Source: Accumulibacter sp031732795 (GTDB lineage: Bacteria; Pseudomonadota; Gammaproteobacteria; Burkholderiales; Rhodocyclaceae). Taken from it: DNA of 62,448 nucleotides. The notes under the pieces were generated by a model. That model had not been told where the DNA came from. It saw only the letters and a program-made list of their open reading frames with translations, and searched no databases. This document shows positions 19,601-28,035 of this stretch, piece after piece. The stretch is from NCBI GenBank assembly GCA_031732795.1, contig JAVMKC010000103.1, positions 1 to 62,448 on the forward strand, given 5' to 3'. The translations under genes were made by a program, and so were the position numbers. Every line of letters starts with the position of its first letter. Position 1 is the first letter of the stretch.

Positions 19601-21645
19601 TCGACACCGTCGAAAGCAGCATCAGCTGGACTCTGGGCGACAACCTGGAAAAACTGCTGCTCACCGGTTCGGCCAACATCAACGGCAATGGCAATGGCTT
19701 GAACAATACCCTGACCGGCAATAGCGGTGCCAACCGGCTCGACGGCGGTCTCGGCGCCGACAGTTTGTTCGGCGGTGCCGGCGATGACATCTATCTCGTC
19801 GACCAGTCCGGCGACAAAATCTACGAGACCGCGGCCGGCAGCCAGACGGATGCTGGCGGTAACGATACGGTGTTGAGCAGCATCGACTGGACGCTGGGCA
19901 ATTACCTCGAAAATCTGCAATTGCTGGGCAGTGCGGCGATCAACGGTACTGGTAATGCATTGGATAATGCCTTGTATGGCAATTCCGGCAGCAACGTTCT
20001 CGATGGCAAAGCAGGCGTCGACCGTCTGGACGGTGGCGAGGGTGCCGACATCTACTTGATCGGCAACAGCGGCGACCATCCGGCGGCGGAAATCGCCGAC
20101 AGTGGGCAGAGTGGCAGCGACGAAGTGCGTTTCGCTTCATCGGCGGGCAGTACGCTGACGCTGTTCGCCGGCGACAGGGGTATTGAGCGGGTGGTGATCG
20201 GTGGCGGCGTGGGCCAAACGGCGACCGAAACCAGCACCGCCTTGAACATCGACGCCGCGCAGGTCGGCAACGCCTTGTCGATCCAAGGCAATGCCGGCGC
20301 CAATGTGCTGATCGGTACCGCCTTCGCCGACCAGATCGCCGGCGGCGGGGGTAACGACCGGCTGATCGGCGGTGCTGGCGGCGACACCTTGATCGGCGGT
20401 GCCGGCAACGACGTCTATGTGGTCGACAGCCTGGACACGCTCGTTGAAACGTCGACGCTGACCAGTGAAATCGATACCGTCGAAAGCGCCATCGACTGGA
20501 CGCTGGCCACCAATTTCGAAAATCTGACCTTGCTCGGCAGCGCCGCGATCAACGGTACCGGCAACGAGGCCAACAATACCCTGCTCGGCAATCAAGGCGA
20601 CAACCGTCTCGATGGCGGACTGGGAGCCGACATCCTGCTCGGCGGTGCCGGCAACGACCTCTACCGCGTCGATAATCTCAACGACAAAGTCTTCGAAACC
20701 ACCGCCGTCAACAGCACCATCGACGCCGGCGGCATCGACACCGTGATCAGCAGTGTCGGCTGGACCCTGGGTAATTTCGTCGAAAACCTGCAGCTCGACG
20801 GCATCGCCAACCTCAATGGCTTCGGTAACGACCTGAACAACACCCTGCGTGGCAACGCCGGCATCAACGTTCTCGATGGCAGAGCCGGAATCGACTTCCT
20901 GGACGGTGGCGATGGCGCCGATATCTATCTGATCACCAGCAGCGGTGACCACCCGGCGGCGGAAATCGCCGACAGCGGCCGCAGTGGCGTCGACGAAATC
21001 CGTTTCGCGGCCACCGTCGCCAGCACCTTGACCCTGTACGCTGGTGACACCGGCGTCGAACGGCTGGTGATCGGTAGCGGTCTGGCGGAAAACGCGGTGA
21101 GCAGTAGCAGCCTGGCGTTGAATCTCGATGCGTCGCAGGTGGTCAACGGCTTGACCATTCGCGGTAATGCCGGTGCCAACAGTCTGATCGGTACGGCATT
21201 CGACGACCGTCTCGAAGGCGCTGCCGGTGCCGACAGTCTGATGGGCGGAGCCGGCAACGACCTGCTGATCGGTGGTCTGGGCAGCGACCAGTTGACCGGT
21301 GGCGCCGGAGCCGACCGTTTCATTTTCGACCAAACGCCCAACGCAACGACCAATCGTGATCTGGTGGTCGATTTCCAGTCCGGCGTCGATAGCCTGCAGC
21401 TGAGTCTGGCGGTCTTCAAAGGATTGGGTGCGATGCCGGGGAACCTGTCCGCCGAGCAGTTCTGGTCGGGCAACGGAGTCATCGCCGCACACGATGCCAG
21501 CGACCGGCTGATCTACAATACTGCTACGGGTGAACTGTTCTACGACGTCGATGGCCTGGGCGGCGCAGCGGCGACGTCGGTGGCACTGATCGGTGCGCTC
21601 AGCCATCCGACACTGACATACAGTGATTTCAGCCTGATCGCTTGA
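16624..21645 (+). CDS. serralysin-like RTX metalloprotease/adhesin with Calx-beta and PPC domains
   Basis: A 1,673-residue predicted secreted protein. The M10-type zinc site HEIGHALGLDH lies near residues 127-137, with a Met-turn SVMSYF about 30 residues later. Next come an RTX block (GGAGNDIINGGGGND, about 305-345), a Calx-beta domain (about 405-520), a PPC domain (about 525-650), and a long run of RTX nonapeptides alternating with 'LENLLLTG' type strands. A C-terminal tail ends DFSLIA, like type I secretion signals. No N-terminal signal peptide is present, which fits type I export; no ABC or HlyD gene is nearby, though tolC is at 53,991. ATG 16624 follows AAGGAA. Translation is probably gated by the c-di-GMP riboswitch. 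Confidence 0.9.
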   Translation: MALASWSQQQILDQLISGYSWSGSTISYAFPTSSTAIYGSQELAGFVGLNAVQQAAAERALQTWDDLIAADMVRTTASDSNIEFGTSSTGVSFAHAYFPSISSVWFSRNYAELLSPQIGQHSFMTYVHEIGHALGLDHMGNYNGSGSWTPSSYEDSGVYSVMSYFGPNMNSGSGQVAWADWVGSDGKLHSPQTPMVNDVLAIQTIYGAETTTRTGDTVYGFHSNVTGTMAAIFDFTLNTQPILTIYDAGGNDTLDLSGWNTSSTINLAPGAYSSCSSMTSNIAIAYSCDLENAVGGGGDDQLNGNLLANRLDGGAGNDIINGGGGNDLLLAGVGNDQFDGGDGQDTVQFSGAFVDYTYTYAANTGFTFFGNATGTDIIKGVEWFAFSDVTKSASQLSTAVSPTSLVSISAASAAQNEGNSGSTPFTYYVRLNTASSTVQSLNWAVSGDGASAADPATDFVGATSGTLTFQVGETEKIVQIAVRGDTAVESDEGFVVTLSSPSSGLVIGTASVTGTIRNDDVSVGGDDFGNTTNTNGVVAVNGGAVAGAIETAGDIDLFKVDLVAGTTYVFDLFKASGNLDPYLSLYPPTSTTTTVLYPQVSNDNANSSTTNAQITYTATSSGTYYLLARDSWLATGGYSLNASTLPGKTLTGDDNGNTLAGTLGDDRLYGMGGADVLDGSGGADWLDGGAGADSMSGGNGNDTYVVDDAADVVSEVSSSGGIDLVRASVSFTLAANLENLLLTGVADLNGTGNALANVLTGNSGNNLLDGKGGVDTFAGGLGNDSYVLDSEAELANVSEIAGQGNDTLIIGYTNPAEAKTVVLTGTLAEIENLVFNGGGLFDAVGNAADNVLTGNTSTNRLDGGAGNDTLDGKGGADVLLGGAGDDVYVIDQTGDQIIERLNEGIDTVRVAVTTSGMTCTLASNIENATIVSAAAVNVSGNALDNILIGNAASNRLDGAAGADRLVGGGGNDTYVVDQIGDAIVETSTLATEIDTVESSISWTLGDNLEKLLLTGSANINGNGNGLNNTLTGNSGANRLDGGLGADSLFGGAGDDIYLVDQSGDKIYETAAGSQTDAGGNDTVLSSIDWTLGNYLENLQLLGSAAINGTGNALDNALYGNSGSNVLDGKAGVDRLDGGEGADIYLIGNSGDHPAAEIADSGQSGSDEVRFASSAGSTLTLFAGDRGIERVVIGGGVGQTATETSTALNIDAAQVGNALSIQGNAGANVLIGTAFADQIAGGGGNDRLIGGAGGDTLIGGAGNDVYVVDSLDTLVETSTLTSEIDTVESAIDWTLATNFENLTLLGSAAINGTGNEANNTLLGNQGDNRLDGGLGADILLGGAGNDLYRVDNLNDKVFETTAVNSTIDAGGIDTVISSVGWTLGNFVENLQLDGIANLNGFGNDLNNTLRGNAGINVLDGRAGIDFLDGGDGADIYLITSSGDHPAAEIADSGRSGVDEIRFAATVASTLTLYAGDTGVERLVIGSGLAENAVSSSSLALNLDASQVVNGLTIRGNAGANSLIGTAFDDRLEGAAGADSLMGGAGNDLLIGGLGSDQLTGGAGADRFIFDQTPNATTNRDLVVDFQSGVDSLQLSLAVFKGLGAMPGNLSAEQFWSGNGVIAAHDASDRLIYNTATGELFYDVDGLGGAAATSVALIGALSHPTLTYSDFSLIA

Positions 21646-21674
21646 TCGCTTGATCGCTTGATCGCTTGATCGCC
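21635..21674 (+). repeat. 8-bp tandem repeat spanning the RTX gene stop
   Basis: Five tandem copies of TGATCGCT (the last ends in C). The stop codon TGA is the first three bases of the second copy. Each copy carries TGA at a period of 8, so stops occur in all three frames within 24 bp. Copy-number change would not alter the protein. Confidence 0.8.
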
Positions 21675-21863
21675 TGACCGACGGTCGATCTGGCAACAGA
21701 TGCCCGCCTGCTCGGAGACCCGCCGTCACCGAGCAGGCGGAATCGTTTATCGCCGTGCCACGGCACACTGTCCGCTGTTCGTCGGAACGACCGTCAAACC
21801 GTCACTCCCCGACGGGCGGGATGAATGCTCGCCGCCCACCACTGTTCGTCATGGAGATTCCAG

Positions 21864-22478
21864 ATGCAAGCACCCGTTCAACCGACCCTCGATTTCTGGT
21901 ACGAATTCGGCAGCAATTACAGCTATTTGAGCGTGATGCGCATCGAAGCGCTGGCTGCCGCGCGTGGCGTGACGGTGCGTTGGCGGCCCTTCCTGCTCGG
22001 ACCGATTTTCCGCGAATTCGGCTGGGCCACTTCGCCGTTCGTCTTGCAGAAGGAAAAAGGCGCTTATGTCTGGCGCGACATGGCGCGACTGTGTCGCAAA
22101 TACGATCTGCCGTGGCGGCAGCCGACGGTGTTTCCGCGTTCGGCGGTGCTGCCGCTGCGCGTGGCGCTGCTTGGCGCCGATCAACCGTGGCTCGGCGAAT
22201 TCAGCCGGCGGGTGATGCAACAGAATTTCGTCGATGATCGGGAGATCGACACCCCGGACGCCGTCAGCGACGTGTTACGGGCGCTGGCCTTGCCGGCGGA
22301 TACGCTTCTCGCCGAAGCGCAAACCATCGACAACAAAACGCGATTGCGTCGCCAGACCGAAGAAGCGCGCGCGCTGGGCCTCTTCGGTGCGCCGACCTTC
22401 TTCGTCGGCAATGAAATGTTCTGGGGCAACGATCGGCTCGACGATGCACTGGATCTTGCCGCCGCCGGTGGCGAATGA
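21864..22478 (+). CDS. DsbA-family 2-hydroxychromene-2-carboxylate isomerase-like protein
   Basis: A 204-residue thioredoxin-fold protein of the DsbA/kappa-GST type. It starts with LDFWYEFGSNYSYLS, where the first serine/asparagine region replaces the CxxC of true DsbA, as in HCCA isomerases. Near the end it has ALGLFGAPTFFVGNEMFWGNDRLD, the conserved cis-proline and substrate region. Members isomerise chromene carboxylates in naphthalene breakdown or act on glutathione conjugates; the substrate here is unknown. ATG 21864 follows GGAG; the upstream in-frame start has no ribosome-binding site. Confidence 0.85.
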   Translation: MQAPVQPTLDFWYEFGSNYSYLSVMRIEALAAARGVTVRWRPFLLGPIFREFGWATSPFVLQKEKGAYVWRDMARLCRKYDLPWRQPTVFPRSAVLPLRVALLGADQPWLGEFSRRVMQQNFVDDREIDTPDAVSDVLRALALPADTLLAEAQTIDNKTRLRRQTEEARALGLFGAPTFFVGNEMFWGNDRLDDALDLAAAGGE

Positions 22479-22512
22479 ACGTGTTGGCGGCATCACCCCA
22501 TCCCGCCGGCCG

Positions 22513-23187
22513 ATGAATGGCCTCTGGCGCCTCCTGCCCGGCGCCGCTGCTCTGCTCCTCCCCACCCTGTGTCAGGCGGATGCCTGTGCGCAATTGCCGC
22601 CGCCGACGATCACCGTCCAGCGGCTGGAAGACACGGTGACCCTCAATCTCGACCACGGCCATAAGGCGCTGGGGGTGCTGGCCGCTGAACTGGCACGCCC
22701 CGGCAAACAGATTCTTGGGCTGACGCGCGGCACGGCGGTGGTCAAATTCGAGACGCGCTCCCCGACGCTGCGCGACCGCAATGGTCGTTGGGAATGTACC
22801 AGCCCGCAAATACAGATCAGTTACGGTTTCAGTCCCTTGACCATCTACGTAGCCAACGAATTTCCCCGAGGCAGTTGCGCGTGGCAGGAAATCTACGACC
22901 ACGAGCAGCGGCATGTCGCCGCTTATCGCCAGCACGTCATCGCTCTCGAACCGTCATTGACCGACAGCCTGCGACAGCGCTTCATCAACCGCGGTATCTG
23001 GCGCGGTTCAGTCGGCGAAACCAGCGCCGCCTTGCAACGAGAATTGAGCGAACGCTGGCTGCCGTACATCAAACGCCAAATCAGTCAGGTCGAAGCAGCG
23101 CAAGCCCGTATCGACAGCCCTGAAGAGTACAACCGGGTTGCCGAAAGCTGTCAGGGCGAGGTTAGACGGCGCTTGCGTAACCGATAG
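22513..23187 (+). CDS. DUF922-type secreted zinc-protease-like protein
   Basis: A 224-residue exported protein. The N-terminal signal (GLWRLLPGAAALLLPTLCQA) is followed by a mature domain with WQEIYDHEQRHVAAYRQHV, whose HEQRH fits an HExxH zinc site and resembles the DUF922 family of predicted secreted proteases. A cysteine pair (C in WECTS and GSCAW) could form a disulfide. ATG 22513 starts 34 bp after the isomerase stop; the long open frame upstream overlaps that gene and is not coding. Activity is inferred from the motif only. Confidence 0.72.
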   Translation: MNGLWRLLPGAAALLLPTLCQADACAQLPPPTITVQRLEDTVTLNLDHGHKALGVLAAELARPGKQILGLTRGTAVVKFETRSPTLRDRNGRWECTSPQIQISYGFSPLTIYVANEFPRGSCAWQEIYDHEQRHVAAYRQHVIALEPSLTDSLRQRFINRGIWRGSVGETSAALQRELSERWLPYIKRQISQVEAAQARIDSPEEYNRVAESCQGEVRRRLRNR

Positions 23188-23385
23188 CGACGGCTGGGAG
23201 TATGTTCACGATCTCCCGAGTAGTAAGGTCAGGCGAGATGCACGAATTGTAAGTGGATGTTGAGCCATCGCTCACAGCCCGCCAAGCCTATGCCGCGCGA
23301 AAGGCGGTCTGAACTGCAAAACCGTGTTCAGACAATCCGAACTGGTACCCGCTTGGGAGCACATCGCAAACGAGAAACGGACAAC
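23188..23385. other. intergenic stretch with one hairpin
   Basis: GTCTGAAC and GTTCAGAC around an 11-nt loop (about 23305-23331) form a hairpin that may end the DUF922 transcript, although no T-run follows. Nothing else is recognised. Confidence 0.4.
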
Positions 23386-23419
23386 AAAAAGCCGTAATTC
23401 CTGGATCAAGAATTACGGC
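23386..23419 (-). terminator. intrinsic terminator of tRNA-Thr
   Basis: On the minus strand a perfect 10-bp stem (GCCGTAATTC at 23391-23400 and GAATTACGGC at 23410-23419) is followed by TTTTT (A5 at 23386-23390 on plus). It lies 28 bp past the tRNA-Thr 3' end. Confidence 0.85.
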
Positions 23420-23447
23420 GTTTTGTCGAAACGCTGGGAATTTTTGA

Positions 23448-23520
23448 TGCCGATGGACGGATTCGAACTGTCGACCTTCGCATTACGAATGCGCTGCTCT
23501 ACCGACTGAGCTACACCGGC
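23448..23520 (-). tRNA. tRNA-Thr (anticodon CGT)
   Basis: A 73-nt cloverleaf on the minus strand. Acceptor GCCGGTG pairs with CATCGGC, the D arm is GCTCAGTCGGTAGAGC, the anticodon stem GCGCA/TGCGA closes the loop TTCGTAA with anticodon CGT, and the T loop is TTCGAAT. CCA is not encoded (TCA follows). The T stem GACAG/CCGTC carries one A-C mismatch. A TAAAAT about 35 bp upstream may be its -10. Confidence 0.93.
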
Positions 23521-23829
23521 ATGGCTGATTTTGTCGCCCATGCAAGCTGCGGATTTTAGCAGTGTCGTTGCGGATTGGGAACGTTTATCAGGATTTTCCC
23601 AGGGCGTTGCGCCGCACGAACATCAAAGGAGGTCAAACGAATGCGGCTCCAGGTACGGCGAGCGCAGGGGAACTTGCTCCGGCGTTGTTCGAGCAAGCGC
23701 GCGACGAACGGGCATGGTGATCCGAGCCAATTTATGCCGGTACGGTGTTCCAGATGCGCTGCGCCCTGCTTTCTGCCGTGCGAGCATTCATCGCGGCTCT
23801 CTACCCCGGCGGATTGACGCATCGATTCA
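23521..23829. other. gene-free gap
   Basis: Between tRNA-Thr and the SNF2 gene no credible ORF or structure was found apart from the TAAAAT noted for tRNA-Thr (23554-23559, minus strand). GGAGG near 23,631 precedes an ATG, but the reading frame has no family resemblance. Confidence 0.4.
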
Positions 23830-26800
23830 TCAATCGCCGCGGATCAGGGCGATCAGATCGTCGGCCGAGGGCAGGTCGCCGGCTTGGCCGTCGGCGAGGA
23901 TGCTGTCGGCCAGGGTGCGTTTTTCGTGGTGCAGATCGACGATCCGTTCTTCGACGGTGCCGCGGGTGACCAGTCGGTAGACGGTGACTGGGCGTGACTG
24001 GCCGATGCGGTGTGCGCGGCCGGTCGCCTGGTCCTCGGCTGCCGGGTTCCACCACGGGTCGGTGATCACCACGTAGTCGGCGGCGGTGAGATTGAGACCG
24101 AAGCCGCCGGCTTTCAGGCTGATCAGGAACAGGTCGCCTTCGCCGTTCTGGAAGGCGTTCACCCGGCGGGTCCGTTCGCCGGCCGGGGTGGCGCCGTCGA
24201 GATACTGGTAGGCGATGCCGGCCTGGTCGAGTGGTTCGCGCAGCAGTTGCAGAAAATCGACGAACTGGCTGAAAACCAGCGCTTTGTGACCGTTGGCCAG
24301 CAGTTCACCGACCAGTTCGGCGAAGGCCTGGACCTTGGCGCCGGCGATGCCGAATTGCGGGCTGGTCAAGCGCGGGTCGCAGGCGGCGCGCCGCAGGCGG
24401 GTGAGTTGGGCGAGGATGTTGAAAGTCGCCTGCGCGGCCGGTGCGTCGTCCAGCGTGTGGTTGATATCGTCGACCGCTTGCCGGCGAATGGCTTCGTAGT
24501 GCGCCGCTTCGCTGGCTTCCGGGGCCACCCGCAGGATCAGTTCGGTACGCGAGGGCAGTTCCTGGAGCACTTCGGTCTTGGTGCGGCGCAGGACGAAGGG
24601 GCCGATCAAGCGTTTCAACAGGTGCTGCGCGTTGCGGTCGCGTTGGCGTTCGATGGGTCCGACGAAGCGCTCGTTGAAGCGGTTCAGGCTGCCGAGCAGG
24701 CTGGGATTGGCGAAACGCATGATCGACCACAGATCGGCGAGCCGGTTTTCGACCGGGGTGCCGGTCAACGCCAGCCGGAAATCGGCTTGCAGTTCGAAAG
24801 CGGCTTGCGAGCGTTTGGCGACGGCGTTTTTGATCGCCTGTGCTTCGTCGGCGATCACCGTATGCCATTGGCGGCCGCTGAAACGTTCCTGGGCCAGTTG
24901 CAGCAGGGTGTAGGAGACGATCAGCAGATCCTGCGGGCCGGCGGACTGGATCAGTTCGTCACGGCTGGCCTCGCTGGCTTCGCCGTATATCCGGGCCTGC
25001 AGCGTCGGCGCGAAACGGCCGGCTTCGGCCAGCCAGTTGCCGCAGACCGAGGTCGGCGCGACGATCAATGCCGGACCGCCGGCGGCGCGTTCGAGCAGCA
25101 CGGCGAGCGCTTGCAGCGTCTTGCCGAGGCCCATGTCGTCGGCCAGACAGCCGCCCATGCCGGCTTCGGTCAGTCGCATCGCCCATTGATAGCCGTCTTC
25201 CTGGTACGGGCGCAGCTTGGTCTGCAGCAGACCCGATGCGCGGTGCGTGCTTTCCTGAGCCTTGCGCAGACGTTCGATGGCTTGGCGAAAATCCTGGCCG
25301 GCATCGAGTGAGGTGCCGTCGAGCACCTCGTCGAGCCAGCTGGCGGCGATCATCGGTACTTTGCCGCCTTGCGCGTCGGCTTCGAGGACGGCGGCGAGGT
25401 CGCTCAGCTTTTGTTTCAGCGACCGCGTCAGCGCCGCGTAAATGCCGTCACCCATCGGCACGAAGCGGCTCGACGAACGCGCGGCCTGCAACAGCGCGTC
25501 GAGTTGCAGCACCAGTCCTTCGTCGACCTGGACGCTGCCGGCGACCCGGAACCAGTCGCGCTCGCGGCTGACACGGACGCCGAGTTGCCGGCTGTCGACC
25601 GACAGGACCCGCACCGGCTTGCCTTTCGGCCAGTCCACGGCGGCGATTGCCGGCAGGGTTGGCAGGATTTCGATCATCGCCAGCGCCAGTTCGGGGTCTT
25701 CGACCAGCCATTCGCTGTGGCCTTCGCTGGCGTCGAGGAAAGGCAGCGCATCGGCAACCGCTTCCAGATGCCGGCGTTCGGCGGCCAAATCGCGTTCGGT
25801 GCCGACGGTTTCGTCGCCGAGAACGCCGATCACCCGCTGCCGGCCGCTGGCCGCCGGCAGCCGTGGGCCGTCGGCGCCGAGGGGGGCGGCAACCAGGCGC
25901 AAAGTCAAGTGTTCGCCGAGCGGCGACAATTCGGCGCGTAGCCGGGAATCACCGGCCACCTGCCGTGTGGCTTGAGCCGGTTCGGCGTGCACCTGGAACT
26001 GGCTGGACAGCGCGCGCAGGGTCTTTTCCAGTTCGGCCGATACGTCGGCGGCGTCCGCCGGAACGGCGAAATGACCGGACACCAGTTGTGCCGCCTGGCG
26101 TTGCGCCGAGTTGAAGCGGACCAGCCGTAACCGCTGTGGTCCGTCCACGACCAGGGTGATCAAACGCAGGGCCTCCCGTTCGCGACGCTCTTCGGCATCC
26201 GCCGCCAGATAGTCATCAAAGTCGTTGGCGACGCGCAGTGGGGGTTCGACGCGCATCACGAAACGGTTGCCGCGACGGACGAGTTCGAGTTCCGGCGCGG
26301 CTTCGACGAGTTCGACGAATTGTCCGGGGGCGTTGGCCAGCACCACGCACGGGTGGCCGACCAGGGCGACGATCGCCGCCGCCAGATCGACGCGGTAACG
26401 ACTGCTGTAGACTCTGTCCCGGCGCAGTGCCCGCGCCACTTTGTCGTCCCAGCTCGGCAGATCCTCCCTGCCGATGATGCGGTTGAGGCTGATCGTCTGG
26501 GGTCGGTTCCAGCCGCGGGCGCCGCGCTTCTGTTCCAGCGCCCGGATGCCTTGCAGGCGGCCTTCAGGGCCGGTTTCGATTTCCCAGACCAGCCGGCTGG
26601 CCGGTCCGTCGGCCGACGCCGGGTTCTCGTTGCCGCCGAGCGCCCGTAAAGCGGCGAGAATGTCGCGCCACTGTTCGCCGGCGTTGGCGATGAAGAAGCT
26701 CGGCGGCGGCGGATTTCCCGCGAGCACCGCGTCGGCGCCGTCTATCAGCGGCAGCCAGATCTTGATTCCGACTTCCTGCATCTGCTGCCGCAAGGTTTTT

Positions 26801-28035
26801 CCGGTAACGGTCCAGGATTTGGCCAAGCCTGACGCATCCGTCGGGCGGATGGTTTCGGCACCCAGCCAGACGACCAGCAGCATCGTCCATAACGTTTCGA
26901 AACCCCAGGATGAATCCTTTGCCGATGGCGGATTGAAGACATGGGGTTGCAACGGGGTTTTGCCGAGGCGGACGTCGATGGCGTGTACCCAACGGCCCCA
27001 GGCGCTATAGGGACTCGGCTCGCGCTTGCCGGCCTCGCTGGCGCAGAATTTGCGCGCCAGTTCGAGGTGTTTGGGCGTTCCTTGCGCCAACAGCGCCAGT
27101 GGATACAGCCACGCATAACCAGCCGGCAACAAGTGCTTGCCGCCGCCGACCGCCGCTTTGCGCTGTTTGAAAGCTTTCTCGAAACCGGTCTGCCCGGCTG
27201 GCCAGTCGCCGGCGAGCACCTGTTCCGCGGCTTGCAATCCGGCGACCAGACCGTCGTCGACACCGGCGGTCGCGGCGGCCAGCAACGGCCGGTCGCCACG
27301 TTGAAACGCCAGATCGCCGATGATCAGCCGAATGTCCTGCGGCAGTTCGGCAGGCCGTTCGGCGAACTGCCGGTTCAACCAGTCGGCGATCGGCAGATAT
27401 TCCTCTACCCAGTACAGACACAGAGCGGCCATCGATTGATGCGCCAGTTGCCAACGGTTGTTCGGTTCGAGAAATTCGAAGGAAGCGCCGTCGAAACCGT
27501 CGACCAACGCCAGAAAAAGCAGCGACGACCAGTCGTAGGTCCGGGCATATGAATTCGCTTCCGCGGCGATTTCCTGAAACGTGGCCCCCGAAAAATATTT
27601 GGCGCGAAAGTAGGCGATGCTCGCCAGCTGGCCCAATCCCCAGTAATAGGACGAATAGCTTAGATTGCTGCGAAAAGTGTCGGAAATGATCCGGACCAGT
27701 TCCGAACCCCGATTGGTTTGCAGCAAGTGCCGATAGAGCGGAATGCGCAGGCTATCGACCAATTTTCCGTCCGGCACCTGACGAGCGTCTGGTTCGTCGT
27801 CGATCAATCGGCGTTGCCGAAGCTCCTGGACCACCCGCTTGATCTCGGCCACGCTGTACGGTTTGCCCGAGGCGACGTTCGTCAATCCGGCGCTGTTCAA
27901 AGTCCGGTACAGATCGTTCGGCGACGCATAGGTCCACAGCAGGGCGGCGGCGACTGCCACCGGGCAGGTTTCCGGCGTCAGTCCGAAAGCACCGGGGTTG
28001 TCCGGCAGGATGAGTCGGTTCGATTGGACGGTCAT
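23830..28035 (-). CDS. very large SNF2/HepA-family helicase-like ATPase
   Basis: A 1,401-residue protein with the SNF2 ATPase in its last third. Walker A is DDMGLGKT (near 967), motif II is DEAQ (near 1,061), motif III is LALTGTPVENR, and the second RecA lobe ends with QATGRAHRIGQ (near 1,343), so the motor looks complete. The first 900 or so residues match no family I recognise; no SWIM zinc finger (CxCx...CxH) is visible. Such proteins move on double-stranded DNA and remodel bound complexes. ATG 28035 overlaps the queA stop by ATGA, so it is coupled to queA. Confidence 0.9.
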   Translation of the reverse strand: MTVQSNRLILPDNPGAFGLTPETCPVAVAAALLWTYASPNDLYRTLNSAGLTNVASGKPYSVAEIKRVVQELRQRRLIDDEPDARQVPDGKLVDSLRIPLYRHLLQTNRGSELVRIISDTFRSNLSYSSYYWGLGQLASIAYFRAKYFSGATFQEIAAEANSYARTYDWSSLLFLALVDGFDGASFEFLEPNNRWQLAHQSMAALCLYWVEEYLPIADWLNRQFAERPAELPQDIRLIIGDLAFQRGDRPLLAAATAGVDDGLVAGLQAAEQVLAGDWPAGQTGFEKAFKQRKAAVGGGKHLLPAGYAWLYPLALLAQGTPKHLELARKFCASEAGKREPSPYSAWGRWVHAIDVRLGKTPLQPHVFNPPSAKDSSWGFETLWTMLLVVWLGAETIRPTDASGLAKSWTVTGKTLRQQMQEVGIKIWLPLIDGADAVLAGNPPPPSFFIANAGEQWRDILAALRALGGNENPASADGPASRLVWEIETGPEGRLQGIRALEQKRGARGWNRPQTISLNRIIGREDLPSWDDKVARALRRDRVYSSRYRVDLAAAIVALVGHPCVVLANAPGQFVELVEAAPELELVRRGNRFVMRVEPPLRVANDFDDYLAADAEERREREALRLITLVVDGPQRLRLVRFNSAQRQAAQLVSGHFAVPADAADVSAELEKTLRALSSQFQVHAEPAQATRQVAGDSRLRAELSPLGEHLTLRLVAAPLGADGPRLPAASGRQRVIGVLGDETVGTERDLAAERRHLEAVADALPFLDASEGHSEWLVEDPELALAMIEILPTLPAIAAVDWPKGKPVRVLSVDSRQLGVRVSRERDWFRVAGSVQVDEGLVLQLDALLQAARSSSRFVPMGDGIYAALTRSLKQKLSDLAAVLEADAQGGKVPMIAASWLDEVLDGTSLDAGQDFRQAIERLRKAQESTHRASGLLQTKLRPYQEDGYQWAMRLTEAGMGGCLADDMGLGKTLQALAVLLERAAGGPALIVAPTSVCGNWLAEAGRFAPTLQARIYGEASEASRDELIQSAGPQDLLIVSYTLLQLAQERFSGRQWHTVIADEAQAIKNAVAKRSQAAFELQADFRLALTGTPVENRLADLWSIMRFANPSLLGSLNRFNERFVGPIERQRDRNAQHLLKRLIGPFVLRRTKTEVLQELPSRTELILRVAPEASEAAHYEAIRRQAVDDINHTLDDAPAAQATFNILAQLTRLRRAACDPRLTSPQFGIAGAKVQAFAELVGELLANGHKALVFSQFVDFLQLLREPLDQAGIAYQYLDGATPAGERTRRVNAFQNGEGDLFLISLKAGGFGLNLTAADYVVITDPWWNPAAEDQATGRAHRIGQSRPVTVYRLVTRGTVEERIVDLHHEKRTLADSILADGQAGDLPSADDLIALIRGD

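Noticed and set aside
17500..21300. Repeats that at first sight could be a CRISPR-like array
   Set aside because: They are in-frame coding repeats (RTX nonapeptides and longer modules) of varied sequence, with no constant repeat and spacer pattern.
20137..21768. 543-residue minus-strand open frame under the RTX gene
   Set aside because: The repeats of the RTX gene create a repetitive mirror frame; no start signal or family resemblance.
24010..25311. 433-residue plus-strand open frame antisense to the SNF2 gene
   Set aside because: It overlaps the conserved ATPase motifs on the other strand and has no own motif.
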